From Nakamurella sp. A5-74 (GTDB taxonomy: Bacteria > Actinomycetota > Actinomycetes > Mycobacteriales > Nakamurellaceae): a stretch of DNA of 64,000 nucleotides. The stretch's first letter is position 1, and every line of letters begins with the position of its first letter. Both the position numbers and the translations under genes were made by a program. The stretch is from assembly GCF_040438885.1 (NCBI RefSeq), contig NZ_CP159218.1:2294001-2358000 (forward strand), given 5' to 3'. The notes below the pieces were generated by a model, which searched no databases, had not been told where the DNA came from, and saw only the letters and a list, made by a program, of their open reading frames with translations. This document shows, in pieces, positions 61,129 to 64,000 of this stretch.

Positions 61129-63543
61129 TCAGCTCAGCCGCCAGCCGGCAATGGCCGGATCGTCCTCGCCGTGCACCCGGGTGTACCGACGTGCCGCCGA
61201 CCGGGCGTCCATCATGCTCTGGCGCAGCACCGCTGCCCTGGCACCGAGCGAGCGCACCCGATCGATCACGTCGATCACCAGGCTGAACCTGTCCAGTTCG
61301 TTGAGCATGACCATGTCGAACGGCGTGGTGGTGGTGCCCTCCTCGTGGTAGCCGTGCACGTGGAAGTTGGCGTGGTTGGTCCGCCGGTAGGTCAATCGGT
61401 GGATCAGTGTCGGATAGCCGTGGAAGGCGAAGATGACCGGCATGTCCGGCGTGAAGATCGCATCGAAGTCGTTGTCCGCCATGCCGTGCGGGTGCTGCGA
61501 GGGGGCTTGCAGCCGCATCAGATCGACGACGTTGATCACCCGGACCGACAGCTGGGGCAGATGCCGGCGCAACAGTTCCGCTGCTGCCAGGGTCTCGAGG
61601 GTGGGCACGTCACCGGCGCAGGCGAGCACGACGTCCGGGCGGCCGTCGACCTCAGATCCGGCCCACGGCCAGATGCCCAACCCGCGGGTGCAGTGGTCAG
61701 CCGCGTCGTCGATCGACAGGTAGTTGAGCTCCGGTTGCTTGCCCGCGACGATCACGTTCACGTAGTGCCGGCTGCGCAGGCAGTGATCGGCCACCGACAG
61801 CAGGGTGTTCGCGTCCGGCGGCAGGTACACCCGCACGACCTCGGGCTTCTTGTTCAGCACGTGGTCGATGAATCCCGGGTCCTGGTGCGAGAGTCCGTTG
61901 TGGTCCTGGCGCCAGACGTGTGAGGTGAGCAGGTAGTTGAGCGAGCTGATGGGGGGCCGCCAGGAGATGGCGCGGGTGGTGCTCAACCACTTGGCATGTT
62001 GGTTCAGCATCGAGTCGACGATGTGCACGAACGCCTCGTAGCAGTTGAACAGGCCGTGCCGTCCGGTGAGCAGGTAGCCCTCCAACCAGCCCTGGCACAG
62101 ATGCTCGGACAACACCTCCATCACCCGGCCCCGGGGGGCGAGATGATCGTCGCCGGGGCGGATCTCGGCCGCCCACACCCGGTCGGTTGCCTCGAACACC
62201 GCCTGCAGTCTGTTCGACGCCGTCTCGTCCGGGCCCATGATGCGGAACGTCTCCGGGTTTGCTCTGATCACGTCCCGCAGCAGGGCGCCCAGGACAGCCG
62301 TCGCTCCGGAGAACGTGGTGGCCGGCCGGTCGACGGGCACGCCGTATGCGCGGAAGTCCGGCATCACCAGGTCCCGACGCAGCACCCCGCCGTTGCTGTG
62401 CGGGTTGGCGCTCATCCGACGGGGTCCCTGCGGGGGCAACGCGCGGAGCTCCGACCGGAGCCGACCGTCGGAGTCGAACAGTCGCTCGGGCCGGTAGCTG
62501 TGCATCCACGTCTCGAGCTGCCGTCGGTGCTCGTCGTTGGTCCTGACCTCGGCCAGCGGGACCTGGTGCGAGCGGAACGTCCCCTCCACCGGCTTGCCGT
62601 CCACGATCTTCGGGCCGGTCCAGCCCTTCGGGGTGCGCAGGATGATCATCGGCCAGGCCGGCGGGTGGTCGGGGTCGGCCGGAGCGCCGGATCGAGCGTG
62701 CTGCTGGATCGCCGCGATGTCGTCGACGGCCTGGTCGAGGACGGCGGACAGCTGTCGGTGCACCGCCATCGGCTCGTCGCCGGAGACGATCCGCGGGCTG
62801 TAGCCGTGGCCCCGCATGAGTTCCAGGAGCCGGTGCTCCGGCATCCGCGCCGAGACCGTCGGGTTCGCGATCTTCCATCCGTTGAGGTGCAGGATCGGCA
62901 GCACAGCACCGTCGGTGACGGGATCGATGAAGGTGCTCGACTGCCAGCTGCCGGCCAGCGGACCGGTCTCGGCCTCACCGTCGCCGATCACGCAGGCCAC
63001 CAGCAGATCCGGGTTGTCCAGCACTGCACCGAACGAGTGGGACAGCGAGTAGCCGAGCTCGCCGCCCTCGTGGATCGAGCCGGGTGTCTCGGGCGCCACG
63101 TGGCTCGGGATGCCACCGGGGAAGGAGAACTGTCGGAACAGCCGGCGGATGCCGTCCGTCGACGGGTCGATGTCGGGGTAGGTCTCGCTGTAGGTGCCCT
63201 CGAGATAGGCGTTGGCAACCAATGCCGGCCCGCCGTGTCCCGGACCGGTCACGAACAGCACGTTCAGATCACGGTTCCGGATCACCCGGTTCAGGTGGGC
63301 GTACAACAGGTTCAACCCTGGCGTGGTCCCCCAGTGTCCGAGCAGGCGAGGTTTGACGTGCTCGGGCAGCAGGGGCTCGGTCAGCAGCGGGTTGTCCAAC
63401 AGGTAGATCTGGCCCACCGCCAGGTAGTTGGCCGCCTCCCAGTACCGGTGCAGCAGTGAGAAGTCCTCGGGCACTGCGGCATCCGGCCCTGGCGGGGTTG
63501 TCGGCACCACGTGGTGCGCGGGTGGGGTGATGATGGCGGTCAT
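61129..63543 (-). CDS. xfp: Xylulose-5-P/fructose-6-P phosphoketolase
   Basis: An 804-residue thiamine-diphosphate enzyme that splits xylulose 5-phosphate (and fructose 6-phosphate) to acetyl phosphate. [37 protein letters not shown], the ThDP motif [14 protein letters not shown] and [20 protein letters not shown] are all conserved. The ATG at 63543 has CCGGAG upstream and overlaps the P-type ATPase stop (ATGA). It gives low-oxygen carbon flux and acetyl phosphate. It is convergent with the USP by 19 bases. Confidence 0.96.
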   Translation of the reverse strand: MTAIITPPAHHVVPTTPPGPDAAVPEDFSLLHRYWEAANYLAVGQIYLLDNPLLTEPLLPEHVKPRLLGHWGTTPGLNLLYAHLNRVIRNRDLNVLFVTGPGHGGPALVANAYLEGTYSETYPDIDPSTDGIRRLFRQFSFPGGIPSHVAPETPGSIHEGGELGYSLSHSFGAVLDNPDLLVACVIGDGEAETGPLAGSWQSSTFIDPVTDGAVLPILHLNGWKIANPTVSARMPEHRLLELMRGHGYSPRIVSGDEPMAVHRQLSAVLDQAVDDIAAIQQHARSGAPADPDHPPAWPMIILRTPKGWTGPKIVDGKPVEGTFRSHQVPLAEVRTNDEHRRQLETWMHSYRPERLFDSDGRLRSELRALPPQGPRRMSANPHSNGGVLRRDLVMPDFRAYGVPVDRPATTFSGATAVLGALLRDVIRANPETFRIMGPDETASNRLQAVFEATDRVWAAEIRPGDDHLAPRGRVMEVLSEHLCQGWLEGYLLTGRHGLFNCYEAFVHIVDSMLNQHAKWLSTTRAISWRPPISSLNYLLTSHVWRQDHNGLSHQDPGFIDHVLNKKPEVVRVYLPPDANTLLSVADHCLRSRHYVNVIVAGKQPELNYLSIDDAADHCTRGLGIWPWAGSEVDGRPDVVLACAGDVPTLETLAAAELLRRHLPQLSVRVINVVDLMRLQAPSQHPHGMADNDFDAIFTPDMPVIFAFHGYPTLIHRLTYRRTNHANFHVHGYHEEGTTTTPFDMVMLNELDRFSLVIDVIDRVRSLGARAAVLRQSMMDARSAARRYTRVHGEDDPAIAGWRLS

Positions 63544-64000
63544 CGGCGAGCTCCGGAGGATCGGGCGGGAGTCCCGTGACTGGTGTCGCGGGAGGGGGAA
63601 CGAGGAGGTACGGCTCCGGCGGCGGGCGAGCGCCGCGACCGGTGGTACTTCTGCGCGGCGTCGGCTCCCCAGAGCATCGGCACCGCCAGCAGGGCGAGTG
63701 CCCAACCGAGGAGATCAGGCATGGCCGCGCCGAGCAAGGACGGCAGCGGTGGAACTGCGAGGAAGACGAACAGCAACGCCACCTCGACGATCACGGAGAT
63801 CTGCAGGAGACGGTTGCCGGCGAAACCGACGGCACCGATCCAGCGGGTCTCGCTGCGACACGCAAAGGCATTGGCCAACTGTGCCAGCACGATCGCCGCG
63901 AACAGGCTGCCGGAGGCCAGCGCGAGCAGCGCTGGGCTCGCCGTCTCGCCGAAGGACCATCCGCCGAGCGCCAGCACGGCGAGATACGCCCCCAGTGAGG
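63540..64000 (-). CDS. Cation-transporting P-type ATPase, C-terminal end (partial)
   Basis: The last ~150 residues of a protein that continues past the window edge. Three to four membrane helices ([58 protein letters not shown]) and [13 protein letters not shown] match the Cation_ATPase_C domain of PacL/CtpF-type pumps. In M. tuberculosis ctpF is DosR-controlled. A ~30-residue Ser/Pro/Arg tail follows. Coupled to xfp by an ATGA overlap. The ion is not known. Confidence 0.8.
   Translation of the reverse strand, partial: SLGAYLAVLALGGWSFGETASPALLALASGSLFAAIVLAQLANAFACRSETRWIGAVGFAGNRLLQISVIVEVALLFVFLAVPPLPSLLGAAMPDLLGWALALLAVPMLWGADAAQKYHRSRRSPAAGAVPPRSPSRDTSHGTPARSSGARR

Overview
The window is high-GC, gene-dense DNA from an actinomycete (Actinomycetota). 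It carries whiA, mshC (mycothiol synthesis), a clgR/pncC/pgsA/rimO cluster, a PAC2 protein, DUF3090, DUF5703, a DevR/DevS pair and HelR, all typical of the phylum. The mix (amylosucrase, the trehalose genes, whiA, a dormancy-like cluster) would fit a Nakamurella/Frankia-like lineage, but the genus is an inference. No rRNA, tRNA, CRISPR, insertion sequence or prophage was recognised.

Layout. 1-7.8 kb: end of a GNAT acetyltransferase, a PGPGW membrane protein, a secreted subtilisin-like protease, a P-loop ATPase, amylosucrase with a DMT-type membrane protein, and serA. 7.8-14 kb: a nested palindrome, thyA, an M20 amidohydrolase, and the minus-strand series rimO-pgsA-pncC-clgR divergent from argA. 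14-23.2 kb: the conserved minus-strand block uvrC-rapZ-yvcK-whiA, then gap-pgk-tpiA-secG; many genes overlap by 1-10 bases. 23.4-30.1 kb: glgX-treY-treZ (glycogen debranching to trehalose). 30-35.8 kb: HAD hydrolase, metH, PAC2. 36.1-40.5 kb: a minus-strand chain of histidine phosphatase, DUF3090, SCO1664-like protein, metalloprotease and mshC. 40.5-46 kb: aldo/keto reductase, RecD2-like helicase, DUF5703, M20 peptidase, OsmC.

46-55.8 kb is accessory. A TOPRIM protein and the RNA-polymerase-recycling ATPase HelR are divergent across a near-perfect rifamycin-associated element (RAE). Next come a zinc metalloprotease broken by a one-base frameshift, a truncated phosphotransferase remnant, a DksA/TraR zinc finger, an MFS exporter, an F420-type (LLM) oxidoreductase, and an ArsR regulator divergent from a quinone-oxidoreductase-like gene.

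55.9-64 kb resembles a DosR/DevR dormancy regulon: DUF1003, CBS-pair protein, DevS-like GAF kinase with the heme-ligand histidine conserved, DevR, an Acg-like nitroreductase relative, a universal stress protein, phosphoketolase, and the end of a cation P-type ATPase. A strong DevR-box-like palindrome lies between devR and the Acg-like gene.

Three sequence-level patterns stand out. Seven genes have a TANNNT hexamer (mostly TAGGCT) exactly 6-7 bases before the start codon, as expected for leaderless mRNAs. A family of intergenic inverted/tandem repeats (core GGTCGAGC) sits at about 8.8, 14.1, 36.0 and 43.9 kb. Acidic in-frame microsatellites occur inside treZ and the SCO1664-like gene.
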